The notes under the pieces: generated by a model
Told to the model about the DNA's origin: nothing
What the model saw: the letters and a program-made list of their open reading frames with translations, nothing else
Database searches by the model: none
Program-made: the position numbers and the translations under genes
Part shown: positions 29,596-39,027 of the stretch, piece after piece
How positions within the stretch are numbered: position 1 is the stretch's first letter
Layout: every line of letters begins with the position of its first letter
Origin: Sporosarcina sp.
Lineage (GTDB): Bacteria > Bacillota > Bacilli > Bacillales_A > Planococcaceae
NCBI GenBank assembly: GCA_026169375.1
Contig: JAPFCR010000036.1
Span: forward strand, 62,001-126,000
DNA: 64,000 nt
Reading direction: 5' to 3'

Positions 29596-31008
29596 TCAAT
29601 GTGGTCCATAATTCATAAACTGTGCAATCACAAGGAAAACAATACCTAACCCATACCAGATGATTAGTAAAGGCGCGATGAATTTAACCCATTTTTCCCA
29701 GCGAAGACCGGCCAAAGCGAGTGTTGCCATGAAATAGCCTGATGTTGGATAAAATATATTGGAAAAACCATCACCAAATAAAAAAGCTAATACAGCAGTT
29801 TGTCTTGTAACACCCGATAAATCAGCAAGCCCGGACATAATCGGCATCGTCACCATAGCTTGCCCACTTCCAGATGGAATTAAAAAGTTCAATCCACCTT
29901 GAATGATCATCATGACAACTGCTGTAATCGAAGCTGGTACTGAACCAATTAACATACTAGATCCGTGTATAATCGTATCCATAATATTCCCATCATCTAA
30001 TACAATTGCTACCCCTCTCGCCACACCAACAATCATTGCACCAAGTAAAATTTGTTTAAACCCTTCAATAAAAGACTCAGAAATTTCTGTTGGTTTTAAT
30101 CCCGAAATTAAACCGACACCGACACCTATTAAAACATATAACCCCGCTAACTCCTGGAAATACCATCCAAATTTTAATAATCCGTAAATTAACACACCAA
30201 TTGAAATACCGAGTCCAATCGAAGCAATTAATTGTCGTTTTGTCGCTTTTAAATTTGTACCTTCTAAAATTGGTGCCTGTTTACTCTTATCTTCTTCGTA
30301 AACAATACTTTTCGTTGGATCATTTTGAATCTTCTTTGCATAACGCCAAACATAATAAATACCAACAGTAAGAACAGTCGCTAAAATAATAATCCGATAA
30401 CCAATTCCCGAATAGAATGGAAGCCCCGCAATTTCCTGTGCAACACCTAAATTAGCTGGAGTCGTTAAACCAACTGTAAAACCAGCAATTGTAGCAACTA
30501 AAACAACGGCTACTGCTGTAACCTTGTCAAATCCTAATCGAATAATCAACGGTAAAATTGTCGGTAAATAAATCAATGATAATTCCACTTGGGCAGTAAA
30601 AGTTGTAAATAAGGCAAAAGGAATCATTAGTGCTGGAATGATTAATAGATTACGTTTAGCAAACATATTCCCTAATTTGTTCACCCCAAGGCTGATTAAC
30701 CCTGCTCGTTCCACAACCGCAAACATTCCCCCAATCATCAAGATCCCGAAAATAATTTCAGCAGTTTCAATAAGCCCCGTTGGAATGGCCAACATAAACT
30801 CGAAAAAACTAACAGGACTCGCGTCAGTAAAAGTAAATGTACCTGGCTGAATAATTTCAGCACCAGATTCATTTGTCACTCGATCAAATTCCCCAGCTGG
30901 AATAATATAACTGACTAATGAAGCCAAAACAATTAATGAAAATAAAATAACAAAAATATGCGGTATTTTACTTTTCTCTTCGTCTTCTCCATTCACTTGC
31001 TTATTCAT
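29596..31008 (-). CDS. YfcC family membrane carrier
   Basis: About 470 residues and roughly twelve membrane segments. YfcC belongs to the ion-transporter group with DcuC and AbgT-like carriers; members are proposed to move amino acids, peptides or C4-dicarboxylates. Conserved stretches are IPAGEFDRV after helix 1, TAQVELSLIYLPTILPLI, and LIPSGSGQAMVTMPIMSGL. The start at 31008 follows GGGGGA; the frame runs to 31071 without a better site. A binding lipoprotein gene lies upstream in the same direction, but a terminator separates them and YfcC carriers do not normally use one. Confidence 0.85.
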   Translation of the reverse strand: MNKQVNGEDEEKSKIPHIFVILFSLIVLASLVSYIIPAGEFDRVTNESGAEIIQPGTFTFTDASPVSFFEFMLAIPTGLIETAEIIFGILMIGGMFAVVERAGLISLGVNKLGNMFAKRNLLIIPALMIPFALFTTFTAQVELSLIYLPTILPLIIRLGFDKVTAVAVVLVATIAGFTVGLTTPANLGVAQEIAGLPFYSGIGYRIIILATVLTVGIYYVWRYAKKIQNDPTKSIVYEEDKSKQAPILEGTNLKATKRQLIASIGLGISIGVLIYGLLKFGWYFQELAGLYVLIGVGVGLISGLKPTEISESFIEGFKQILLGAMIVGVARGVAIVLDDGNIMDTIIHGSSMLIGSVPASITAVVMMIIQGGLNFLIPSGSGQAMVTMPIMSGLADLSGVTRQTAVLAFLFGDGFSNIFYPTSGYFMATLALAGLRWEKWVKFIAPLLIIWYGLGIVFLVIAQFMNYGPH

Positions 31009-31152
31009 GTCCATTCCCCCATCACTTTTTTTAATATTCCACATCATACTATAAGAATCATCGCCATTCAATCGAATCTTCTGAAAACAAAGCTTTGTCT
31101 TTTTTCTCGATGAAGACGATCTAAAACTAGTTACAGAATCTTATTTTCTAAA

Positions 31153-31200
31153 TAAAAAATCTTGCTTACAGCTAATCTCATCGCTGCAAGCAAGATTCTC
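31153..31200 (-). terminator. Terminator of the binding lipoprotein gene
   Basis: AATCTTGCTTGCAGC pairs with GCTGTAAGCAAGATT (one mismatch), then TTTTTTATTT on the minus strand. Confidence 0.85.
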
Positions 31201-31218
31201 GTTCATAATGCTAATCTT

Positions 31219-32823
31219 TTACTCGACAAACTCTACTTTATCTAAATGATAAATTCCGCCTGAGTCAATTCTAAAGCCTGTAATATGATTGCTAACTGCT
31301 GTTAAATAAACTTGGTAATCTAAGAAAATCATCGGCGCATCTTCAATAATTTTCTCTTGTGCTTCTTTGTATAACGCTAAACGTTTTTCTTCATCCATTT
31401 CTTGACGACCTTGATCGAGTAACTCATCAACTTCGTCGTTTCCATACCACATTGCGTTTGGTGGAACACCGATTGAAGTTGAGTGGAATAAAGAATATAA
31501 ACCATTATCTGCGTCGATTAATGGGTTTGTCCATCCGAGGATAAACATATCATGATCACCTGATTTAAGTTCTTCAAGATACGTACCAAACTCCATTTGC
31601 TCGATTTTCAAATCAACATTGAGTTCTTTTAATGCGTTTTGAAGAATAACTGCTGTATCGACACGTTGAGGATTATCATTCGTCCAAAGTGTCGCTTCAA
31701 ATCCATCTGCATGACCAGCTTCTTCCATTAATTTCTTTGCTTCTTCAACATCATAATCGATGCCTTCAATGTCTTCTGAATAACCAAAGACTTTTGGTGC
31801 TAATGGACCTTTTCCTTTCACACCAAACCCATCGTAAACTCCGTCAACTACTTCTTCTTTATTAATAATCATTGAGATTGCTTGACGTACTCTCACATCA
31901 TCAAACGGCGCTTTCTGAGTATTAAATCCGATATAAGCTAAGCCAGTTGAAGACGTTTCTAATACTGTGGCAAAGTCACTATCTTGTAATGACGGCACTT
32001 CATTTGGCTGTACGGGATCTACAATATGCGCAAATCCGCGTTCAAGATCTGCATTTCTCGTTCCACTTTCTGGAATAACTTTCATTGTAACTGCCTCGAC
32101 AAGCGCTTTCTCTCCCCAGTAATCTTCATTTCTTACATATTTAATTTCTTCGCCTGGTATCCAGCTTTCAAATTTAAAATGTCCAGTTCCAACAGGATTT
32201 TCTGAAATTGCCGTTCCTGCACTTTTACCTTCTTCAATCGCTTTATAATCCTCTTCAATTACTTTAGGGCTAATGATCGATGCACCCGTATGTGAAAGAT
32301 GCGCTAACATCGGTGCAAATGGATATTTTGTTTTAACATGAACAACATATTCATCGACCACTTCTACGCCTTCAATCATTTCAAAATTATCATATTTTGG
32401 TGATGCAACTTCTGGGTCAATAAGACGTTCAATACTCGCTTTCACTGCATCAGCGTTAAACGGTTCACCATCATGAAATTTCACATCTTCTTCTAATACA
32501 AATTCATAAGTAAGTTCATCAACAAGACTCCATTCTTTCGCAAGCCCTGGAATAATATTCGCATCCTCATCACGCGTCACTAATCTTTCGAAAATTGGCT
32601 CTTGCATATTATGTGATGGAACATCATTTGAACCAGCTGGATCAAGTGTACTCGCATCAGAATGTACAGCAAGAACTAAGTCACTTTCTTCATTTTGTTC
32701 CGACTGATTTTCCGAACCATTTTCTTCGCCCGAATTTTCTTCAGAATCGCCACCACCTGCACAAGCTGCAAGCAACATCATTACGCCAATTAATAATAAA
32801 CTATACCAAGTATAACGTCGCAT
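31219..32823 (-). CDS. Family 5 peptide/glutathione-type ABC substrate-binding lipoprotein
   Basis: 534 residues with a lipoprotein signal (LLAAC, modified cysteine at 21) and a Ser/Glu/Asn-rich linker, then the SBP_bac_5 fold with the family motif YEFVLEEDVKFHDGEPFNA. Such proteins sit on the outer membrane face and deliver peptides, glutathione or nickel to an ABC importer. No permease or ATPase gene is near, so it either serves a distant importer or is an orphan. The ATG at 32823 follows GGGAGGGG; the frame opens at 32841. Confidence 0.9.
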   Translation of the reverse strand: MRRYTWYSLLLIGVMMLLAACAGGGDSEENSGEENGSENQSEQNEESDLVLAVHSDASTLDPAGSNDVPSHNMQEPIFERLVTRDEDANIIPGLAKEWSLVDELTYEFVLEEDVKFHDGEPFNADAVKASIERLIDPEVASPKYDNFEMIEGVEVVDEYVVHVKTKYPFAPMLAHLSHTGASIISPKVIEEDYKAIEEGKSAGTAISENPVGTGHFKFESWIPGEEIKYVRNEDYWGEKALVEAVTMKVIPESGTRNADLERGFAHIVDPVQPNEVPSLQDSDFATVLETSSTGLAYIGFNTQKAPFDDVRVRQAISMIINKEEVVDGVYDGFGVKGKGPLAPKVFGYSEDIEGIDYDVEEAKKLMEEAGHADGFEATLWTNDNPQRVDTAVILQNALKELNVDLKIEQMEFGTYLEELKSGDHDMFILGWTNPLIDADNGLYSLFHSTSIGVPPNAMWYGNDEVDELLDQGRQEMDEEKRLALYKEAQEKIIEDAPMIFLDYQVYLTAVSNHITGFRIDSGGIYHLDKVEFVE

Positions 32824-32876
32824 GGTCATTTCCCCTCCCATTAGTAAAAGAGCTGTATAAACTTTACAGAGATACT

Positions 32877-32904
32877 AGTATAAAATCTGTCAAATCCTGT
32901 GCAA
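32877..32904 (-). promoter_or_regulatory. Candidate promoter of the binding lipoprotein gene
   Basis: On the minus strand TTGCAC (32904-32899) and TATACT (32882-32877) are separated by 16 bases, matching a sigma-A promoter about 55 bases upstream of the start. The rest of the gap 32842-33281 shows no reading frame and presumably also holds the divergent promoter of the tctC gene. Confidence 0.55.
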
Positions 32905-33281
32905 TCATTAGTTCTAATACACTCTCTTTATTCATTTAATTTCAACTAAATCGCCTTTTCTGACAGTTTAGTGTTTTTATCTTACCATGCCAAATATAAT
33001 AAAACAAGATGGATTTTTTCATTCTCATCAACTTCAATAGATTATATGTGATACATCTTCCTCTTCCTTACATTTCCCAACGTATCAATCTCCTCTCCTA
33101 ATCGCTGCAAATTGAGTCTCCATATCTTGAGTAATTAACATATCCTTCATTCTTTATCGTCATAATCTTTATGAACGTAATAATTTTTATAAACAATATA
33201 ACTTATATTATCAGAAACTTCCATTTATTCAAAATACACTTTATAGTTATTGATGAATACAAAAGGAGGTAGGAATTGTAG

Positions 33282-34334
33282 ATGAATATGAATAAAAACT
33301 TTTTAACTTTTGTGCTCATTCTCGCACTAACAGCAATTTTAGCTGCATGTGGAGATGACAACGAAAACGAAAATGAAAATGAAAACGAGAACAGTTCTGA
33401 AGCTAACAGTTCTGTAGAGGCAGATGCATGGAAACCGAGTAAACCTATTGAATTTATTGCTCCTGCTGGTGCAGGTGGTGGATGGGACACAACTGCAAGA
33501 ACTGTGGCTAAAGTATTAGAAGAAGAAAGCATTGTCGACCAACGCATGGCAGTTGTAAATAAACCAGGTGGCGGCGGTGCAATCGGATGGTCTTATATTA
33601 ATGAAAAAAGTACTGACGAACATCTGTTATTTCCAACTTCACCACCGATTATGTTTGTACCTCTAAATGATCAATCAGATTTAGGTCATAAAGACTTCAC
33701 ACCACTTGCAGCGCTCACTGGTGATTACGCTGCATTTATCGTAAGTGCAGATTCACCTTTTGACACGATGAATGATCTTGTAGATGCAATGAAAGAAGAT
33801 CCAAGTTCTGTCACAGTTGTTGGAGACTCAGCACCTGGGAGTATGGACCATATGCAATTCATCAAAGCTGTTCACGCAGCTGGTGTTGATGCAAAAGAAG
33901 TTAAATTCGTTTCTTCACAAGACGGGGCTGGTATGACAATGCTTCTTGGCGGACAAGTTGATGTTTATTCAACGGGTGTTGGTGAAGCTGTTGAACAATA
34001 CCGAGCTGGAAACATTAAAGTTCTTGGGATTACTTCTGAAGAGCGTTTAACAGAAGATGTCGTTTCTGAATTCCCTACCCTTAAAGAACAAGGTATTGAT
34101 GATGTATTCATCGTTTGGCGTGGCATTATGGGACCAGGCGATATGAGTGAAGAATCTGCTGCTTTTTATGAAAATGCATTAAAAGAAATGACAGAGACAG
34201 ATGCATGGAAAGAGGAACTCGAGCGCTACGGGTGGGAACCTAATTGGATGGGCAGTGAAGAATTCAGTGCATTTTTAGATGAACAGTATGACACGATTGA
34301 AGAACTCATGATTGAAATTGGTCTTCGAAATTAA
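33282..34334 (+). CDS. Tripartite tricarboxylate transporter substrate-binding lipoprotein (TctC)
   Basis: 350 residues with lipoprotein signal (ILAAC, cysteine 23), an acidic Asn-Glu repeat linker, and the Bug/TctC fold with IEFIAPAGAGGGWDTTAR, the carboxylate-binding start typical of the family, and KPGGGGAIGW. It captures a carboxylate outside the cell for the TctA/TctB membrane pair encoded next. AAAGGAGG lies twelve bases before the ATG, rather far. The Glu-Asn linker is encoded by repeats of GAAAAC/GAAAAT (about 33361-33392). Probably regulated by the neighbouring CitA/CitB-type two-component system. Confidence 0.93.
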   Translation: MNMNKNFLTFVLILALTAILAACGDDNENENENENENSSEANSSVEADAWKPSKPIEFIAPAGAGGGWDTTARTVAKVLEEESIVDQRMAVVNKPGGGGAIGWSYINEKSTDEHLLFPTSPPIMFVPLNDQSDLGHKDFTPLAALTGDYAAFIVSADSPFDTMNDLVDAMKEDPSSVTVVGDSAPGSMDHMQFIKAVHAAGVDAKEVKFVSSQDGAGMTMLLGGQVDVYSTGVGEAVEQYRAGNIKVLGITSEERLTEDVVSEFPTLKEQGIDDVFIVWRGIMGPGDMSEESAAFYENALKEMTETDAWKEELERYGWEPNWMGSEEFSAFLDEQYDTIEELMIEIGLRN

Positions 34335-34341
34335 TTTATAT

Positions 34342-34378
34342 AAAAAGAAGGATAGTCTCAAGCGGCTTCCTTCTTTTT
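34342..34378 (+). terminator. Intra-operon hairpin after tctC
   Basis: AAAAAGAAGG (34342-34351) pairs with CCTTCTTTTT (34369-34378), ending in T residues. Its position between tctC and tctB suggests partial termination, which would give more binding protein than membrane subunits. Confidence 0.65.
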
Positions 34379-34410
34379 ATACTTATTCAGCAATGGTGAG
34401 GAGTGAGTAA

Positions 34411-34869
34411 ATGTTACATACAGCGGATCGAAAAGTCGCTCTAGTCCTTATGGCGATTTCCCTCGTTTATTTAATTTTAAGCTATCAACTTCCTGAGTTT
34501 CCTTACACACAGGTAGATGCAGATATGTTACCTAAAAGTTTAGGTTATTTATTACTTGGCTTAGCCGTTCTCTTATTCATACAGAACAAACCAGAAACAG
34601 AGGAACAAAAAGCTCAAAGAACAATAAAAAAAGAAGATTTGATGTTAATGCTAATCACGCTTGTTGCTCTTCTTCTTTATGTTTTTTTCTTGGAAATGTT
34701 AGGTTTCGTCATTTGTACGATTATTTTCTTGATCTTTACAATGAGAATGTACGGCTATTTAAATTGGACGCGTAATGTCATGGTTTCTTTTATCTTTACA
34801 TTCATTCTATACTTCTCGTTCAATTACTTATTGAATATTTTCTTACCACAAGGGATTTTGCCATTTTAA
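34411..34869 (+). CDS. Tripartite tricarboxylate transporter small membrane subunit (TctB)
   Basis: 152 residues with four membrane segments, the first starting DRKVALVLMAISLVYLIL, and the charged loop between helices 2 and 3 typical of TctB. It partners TctA in the secondary transporter. GAGGAGTGAG precedes the ATG. It lies between tctC and tctA as usual. Confidence 0.9.
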   Translation: MLHTADRKVALVLMAISLVYLILSYQLPEFPYTQVDADMLPKSLGYLLLGLAVLLFIQNKPETEEQKAQRTIKKEDLMLMLITLVALLLYVFFLEMLGFVICTIIFLIFTMRMYGYLNWTRNVMVSFIFTFILYFSFNYLLNIFLPQGILPF

Positions 34870-34887
34870 AAGGAGGGGATTGTTAAT

Positions 34888-36393
34888 ATGAGTACATTAG
34901 AAAGTGTTCTATACGGCTTTGAAGTTGCTCTCACCTGGCAAAATGTTATGTTTGTCTTTATTGGTGTCTTAGCTGGAACGATTATTGGAATGTTACCAGG
35001 ATTAGGTCCAATTAGCGCCATTGCAGTAATGATTCCATTAAGTTACGGAATGCCTCCTTCTTCTGCATTAATACTCATGGCAGGGGTTTATTATGGGGCT
35101 ATTTTTGGGGGATCTACCTCTTCAGTTTTACTGAATGCACCAGGTGTTGCTTCAACGGTGGCAACAACGTTTGATGGATACCCTTTAGCCCAACAAGGAA
35201 AAGCCGGAAAAGCCTTGGCGATTGCAGCACTCTCCTCTTTCGTTGGCGGAACGGTTGCAACAATTGGATTAATGCTTATTGCACCACAATTATCTAAAGT
35301 CGCATTAACATTTGGACCTACCGAATATTTTGCTTTAATGCTTCTAGGATTAACTGCAATTGCATCTTTATCAGATGGTTCGTCTGTAAAAGCTTTTATA
35401 TCCGCGACTGTAGGCGTTATGGTGGCAACAATTGGCGTCGATGCCCAAACAGGGACCCAGCGATTCACTTTTGGAAGTCCAAAATTATTTGATGGCATTG
35501 ATTTCTTAGTAATAGCACTAGGTTTATTTGCTCTGGCTGAAGTCACTCAATTAATCATCTCTAGAAAAGAAAGCTTATTTAAAAGTGGAAGTAATATAGG
35601 AAGTTTAAAAATCACAAAACCTGAAGTTAAGAAAATGGCAGGACCAGTGGGAAGACAATCAGTTCTTGGGTTTTTAATAGGTGTTTTACCAGGTGCTGGT
35701 GCAACGATTGCCTCCTTTTTAGCATACATTACTGAAAAACGAATCTCGAAAGATCCAGACTCATTTGGAAAAGGAAATGTTGTCGGTGTCGCTGCCCCTG
35801 AATCAGCAAACAATGCTGCTGCCGGCGGTTCATTCGTACCTTTATTAACACTGGGCATTCCTGGATCTGGAACAACGGCGATTATGTTAGGTGCACTTCT
35901 CGTTGTTGGTGTACAACCCGGACCTATGTTATTGACGGATCATCCAGATGTATTTTGGGGAGTAATCGCAAGTATGTATATCGGGAATGTTATGTTACTT
36001 ATTTTAAACCTTCCTTTAATTCCATACTTCGCTAGAATTCTTTACATACCCAAAGGGATGCTTATTTCATTAATCCTGATTTTTTGTTTGATTGGCGTTT
36101 ACGGCGTAAGTTTTAGTCAATTTGACTTGTATTTATTAATCATATTTGGGGTAATAGGTTATTTAATGCGTTTATTTTCTTTTCCACCCGCTCCGTTTAT
36201 ATTAGCTTTCATCTTAGGTGGAATGATGGAACAATCATTTAGACAAGCTTTGACGATTTCAAATGGCAGTCTTCGAATCTTCTTTGATCGACCTGTTTCT
36301 TTGGCATTGTTAATTATAGCCTTTGCGTCTCTTTTTGTTCCTTTTCTTATTCAAAGAATCACTAATCGTGGAAAAAAAGCGAAAACTTCTTAG
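34888..36393 (+). CDS. Tripartite tricarboxylate transporter large membrane subunit (TctA)
   Basis: 501 residues with about eleven to twelve membrane segments. The TctA motifs GMLPGLGPISAIAVMIP, YYGAIFGGSTSSVLLNAPG and the second repeat GVLPGAGATIASFLAY with GIPGSGTTAIMLGALLV are all present. It forms the cation-coupled translocation path for the carboxylate delivered by TctC. Starts 18 bases after tctB with AGGAGGGG. Confidence 0.95.
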   Translation: MSTLESVLYGFEVALTWQNVMFVFIGVLAGTIIGMLPGLGPISAIAVMIPLSYGMPPSSALILMAGVYYGAIFGGSTSSVLLNAPGVASTVATTFDGYPLAQQGKAGKALAIAALSSFVGGTVATIGLMLIAPQLSKVALTFGPTEYFALMLLGLTAIASLSDGSSVKAFISATVGVMVATIGVDAQTGTQRFTFGSPKLFDGIDFLVIALGLFALAEVTQLIISRKESLFKSGSNIGSLKITKPEVKKMAGPVGRQSVLGFLIGVLPGAGATIASFLAYITEKRISKDPDSFGKGNVVGVAAPESANNAAAGGSFVPLLTLGIPGSGTTAIMLGALLVVGVQPGPMLLTDHPDVFWGVIASMYIGNVMLLILNLPLIPYFARILYIPKGMLISLILIFCLIGVYGVSFSQFDLYLLIIFGVIGYLMRLFSFPPAPFILAFILGGMMEQSFRQALTISNGSLRIFFDRPVSLALLIIAFASLFVPFLIQRITNRGKKAKTS

Positions 36394-36418
36394 TGATAAT
36401 TTTATAAAACTAAGAAAC

Positions 36419-36465
36419 TTCACCTTAAGCAATGCTTACCCAATTGGCGCAGTGCTTAGGGTGAA
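36419..36465. terminator. Bidirectional terminator between tctA and the response regulator gene
   Basis: TTCACCTTAAGCA (36419-36431) pairs with TGCTTAGGGTGAA (36453-36465) with a two-base mismatch in the middle. Confidence 0.65.
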
Positions 36466-36476
36466 TTTAATGGAAA

Positions 36477-37166
36477 TTACTTTTTCTTACGATAGAGTCT
36501 TTCAGGTCTACCTACTTGCCCATATGAAAGTTCGGCAGTTAAATAATCTGTTGATACCATATGCTCTAAATAACGGCGTGCAGTTGTTCGACTAATCCCT
36601 ACCATTTGACTAAAATATTCAGCTGTAACTCCTGTATTTCCGTAATTTGACATTTCATTTTTAATTTTCTCTAAAGTAAGCGGATCAATTCCTTTGGGAA
36701 TATTTTGTTCTCTTTCTTCTGCTTTTCTCCCTCTAACGGTATTAACTAATTGATCAACTTTATTTTGATTAACGTCATCTATTGTTTGAAGTTGTTTTCT
36801 ATATTCAGCGTACTGTTCTAAAGTTTGTTTAAAACGGTCAAACATTACAGGCTTAATCATATAATCAATGACTCCTCCGCGTAAGGCTTCTTGAATAGAG
36901 TACAACTCTTTTTCCGCAGTAATTAGAATCACATCAGTAGATAGGTTTTGTTTTCGAATATAACGTAGCATATCAAGTCCATTCCCATCTGGAAAGTAAA
37001 CATCTAATAAAACAAGATCAGGATTTATATAAGTAAGGATTTCTTTTGCATCTTGAATCGTTGGAGCAACGCCTACTACTTCAAATCCTTCGATTTTTCC
37101 AACAAATTCTTGGTTGATTTTAGCAACTCGAAAATCATCTTCCATAATAAGTATGCGAATTGTCAT
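36477..37166 (-). CDS. Response regulator, CitB/DcuR type
   Basis: 229 residues: receiver domain with the acidic pocket EDD (9-11), phosphorylation aspartate 55 in LLDVYFPDG and lysine 105 in MIKPV, then a linker and a helix-turn-helix near the C-terminus (VTAEYFSQMVGISRTTARRYLEH). This is the layout of CitT/DcuR/MalR regulators of carboxylate uptake. It pairs with the histidine kinase encoded just upstream and, by position, probably controls the convergent TctCBA operon. Confidence 0.93.
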   Translation of the reverse strand: MTIRILIMEDDFRVAKINQEFVGKIEGFEVVGVAPTIQDAKEILTYINPDLVLLDVYFPDGNGLDMLRYIRKQNLSTDVILITAEKELYSIQEALRGGVIDYMIKPVMFDRFKQTLEQYAEYRKQLQTIDDVNQNKVDQLVNTVRGRKAEEREQNIPKGIDPLTLEKIKNEMSNYGNTGVTAEYFSQMVGISRTTARRYLEHMVSTDYLTAELSYGQVGRPERLYRKKK

Positions 37167-37175
37167 AATTTATAT

Positions 37176-38783
37176 TTACCCCCCATTTTTCGGAATCACG
37201 ACCATAATTGAAAGTCCTCCCAATTCACTTTCATTTATGAGCATGTAACCATTTAAATAATCAACAGCTTGTTTTACTAAAAACAGACCATGTCCACGGT
37301 CTTCACCAATTTTTGTACTGTACCCTCTTGTGAATAATCGACTATCACCTTCAGTAGGCATGCCAAGTCCCGCGTCATCAATTTCAAAAATATAATCGGG
37401 ACCTAAATCGGTCATAAACAGAGTTACATCTTTCGACTTGGAAGGAGCTTCTAAAACAGCTTCAAAAGCATTATCTAATAAATTGCCTAAGATTGTTACA
37501 AGTTTCTCTTGCTGAATTGTAGTCGGAAGATCACGAAGACTACTTTCATGATGGATTGTAAAATTGACGTGCAATTCATGTGCCCGTGTGTATTTTCCTA
37601 ATAAAATTGCACTTAATAATTTATCAGGTACAGCCTCTAATAAAAAACGAATCAACTCTTGGTAATCTTTCGACTCTCTATTTATCACTTCAAGCGCTTC
37701 ACTATAGGATTCAAGTTGGATTAAACCCGAAATCGTATATAGCTTATTTGAATACTCGTGTGTTTGCGCACGTAACATATCTGCATACTGTTGAATTTGT
37801 GAAAGTTCCTTGGATAACTGTTCTATATCTGTTTTCTTTCGGAAGCTTGCTACAACACCAATTGTTTTTCCATTAGAAGTAACTGGAATCCTACTTGCAA
37901 TAATTTCATCATTTCCATTTGATAACTCTTGATTGAATTGAACTTTCTTTTCTTTAAGCACTTCTAATAATCTTGAATTTGGCAAAACATCTAATATATG
38001 TACAGTATTCATTCTTTCTATAGGTTCAAGATTCAATATATTGTAAGCGGCTTCATTAATTGTTGAAATATAACCATGATTATCGATCGCTATAATACCT
38101 TCATGAATAGATTGTAAAATTGCATTTCGTTCTTCATATAATCTTCCAATTTCATGTGGTTCAAAACCGAAAATAGTTCTCTTTACTTCCCTAGCAATTA
38201 AATGAGCACCTACCATTGAAATACACAAGAAAACAAAAATGAAATGAATTATTTTACTTTCATGTTGCTCCATTATATGAAAAACTTCTCCTGTTAAAAA
38301 TCCTACGGAAACTATCCCTATAATTTCACCTTCTTCGTTTAACAAAGGAACTTTCCCTCGAATAGATGGCCCAAGCGTTCCTTCAGCTTGTGATATATAA
38401 GAACTTCCTTTCTCTAGTGCTAAAGAATTATCCCCACCCTGCATCATTTCACCAAGTCTTTCAGGATTTGGATGTGAGTATCGTATCCCGTCTAAATTTC
38501 CGATGACAATAAATTCAGCACCTGACTTTATCCTCATTTCTTCAGCTAAGGGCTGAAGAATGATATCAGGATTTGTCGTCCCAAAAGCTGCATGAACGGA
38601 CGGCATTGTAGCTACGGTTTCCGCAACACTTAAAGCTCTTTTTCCGATCTGCTCTTCAACGGATTTTCGTAAAATGGAATCAAACATAGACCCCAAAAAA
38701 ATAATAATCATTAAAAACAAACCAAAAATTAATACAGTAAGTTTTGTCTGTAAAGAAATATTTTTCAAGCGCTTTTTAATCAT
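37176..38783 (-). CDS. Sensor histidine kinase, CitA/DcuS type
   Basis: 535 residues: membrane segment at about 14-33, an external sCache/PASC-like sensor domain (38-175) with the RYSHPNPERLG region known for carboxylate binding, a second membrane segment (180-197), a cytosolic PAS domain (215-320), a SpoOB-type dimerisation helix with the phospho-accepting histidine 342 in AQTHEYSNKL, and an HATPase domain with NLLDNAFEAV and DDAGLGMP. It senses an external di- or tricarboxylate. Its stop lies nine bases before the regulator start. Confidence 0.93.
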   Translation of the reverse strand: MIKKRLKNISLQTKLTVLIFGLFLMIIIFLGSMFDSILRKSVEEQIGKRALSVAETVATMPSVHAAFGTTNPDIILQPLAEEMRIKSGAEFIVIGNLDGIRYSHPNPERLGEMMQGGDNSLALEKGSSYISQAEGTLGPSIRGKVPLLNEEGEIIGIVSVGFLTGEVFHIMEQHESKIIHFIFVFLCISMVGAHLIAREVKRTIFGFEPHEIGRLYEERNAILQSIHEGIIAIDNHGYISTINEAAYNILNLEPIERMNTVHILDVLPNSRLLEVLKEKKVQFNQELSNGNDEIIASRIPVTSNGKTIGVVASFRKKTDIEQLSKELSQIQQYADMLRAQTHEYSNKLYTISGLIQLESYSEALEVINRESKDYQELIRFLLEAVPDKLLSAILLGKYTRAHELHVNFTIHHESSLRDLPTTIQQEKLVTILGNLLDNAFEAVLEAPSKSKDVTLFMTDLGPDYIFEIDDAGLGMPTEGDSRLFTRGYSTKIGEDRGHGLFLVKQAVDYLNGYMLINESELGGLSIMVVIPKNGG

Positions 38784-38970
38784 AAGATTTCATCCTTGAG
38801 TTCGTCTATTTTTCTCTATTATAGACCTATTCTGATTATAAAGATAGAAGAGGAAATGAAGAACTTGGTGAGAATCTTAAAACGGTACCCAGAATTTAAT
38901 AGTGTAAAACAAATTAAAATAGAATTAAAAAACATAGAATTTCCTGGGAAATTAATAGATAAGACAAAAT

Positions 38971-39007
38971 TTAAAATGAGCTCAGTACAATACTAAACTC
39001 ATTTTAA
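38971..39007. terminator. Terminator after the ribokinase remnant
   Basis: TTAAAATGAG (38971-38980) pairs perfectly with CTCATTTTAA (38998-39007); on the minus strand it continues into ATTTTGTC. Confidence 0.7.
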
Positions 39008-39027
39008 TCAGGCTTCCTATGAAATTA

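Noticed and set aside
38796..38996. Plus-strand 66-codon frame between the histidine kinase and the ribokinase remnant
   Set aside because: No properly spaced ribosome binding site, AT-rich Lys/Ile composition, and the following hairpin is better explained as the terminator of the minus-strand remnant.
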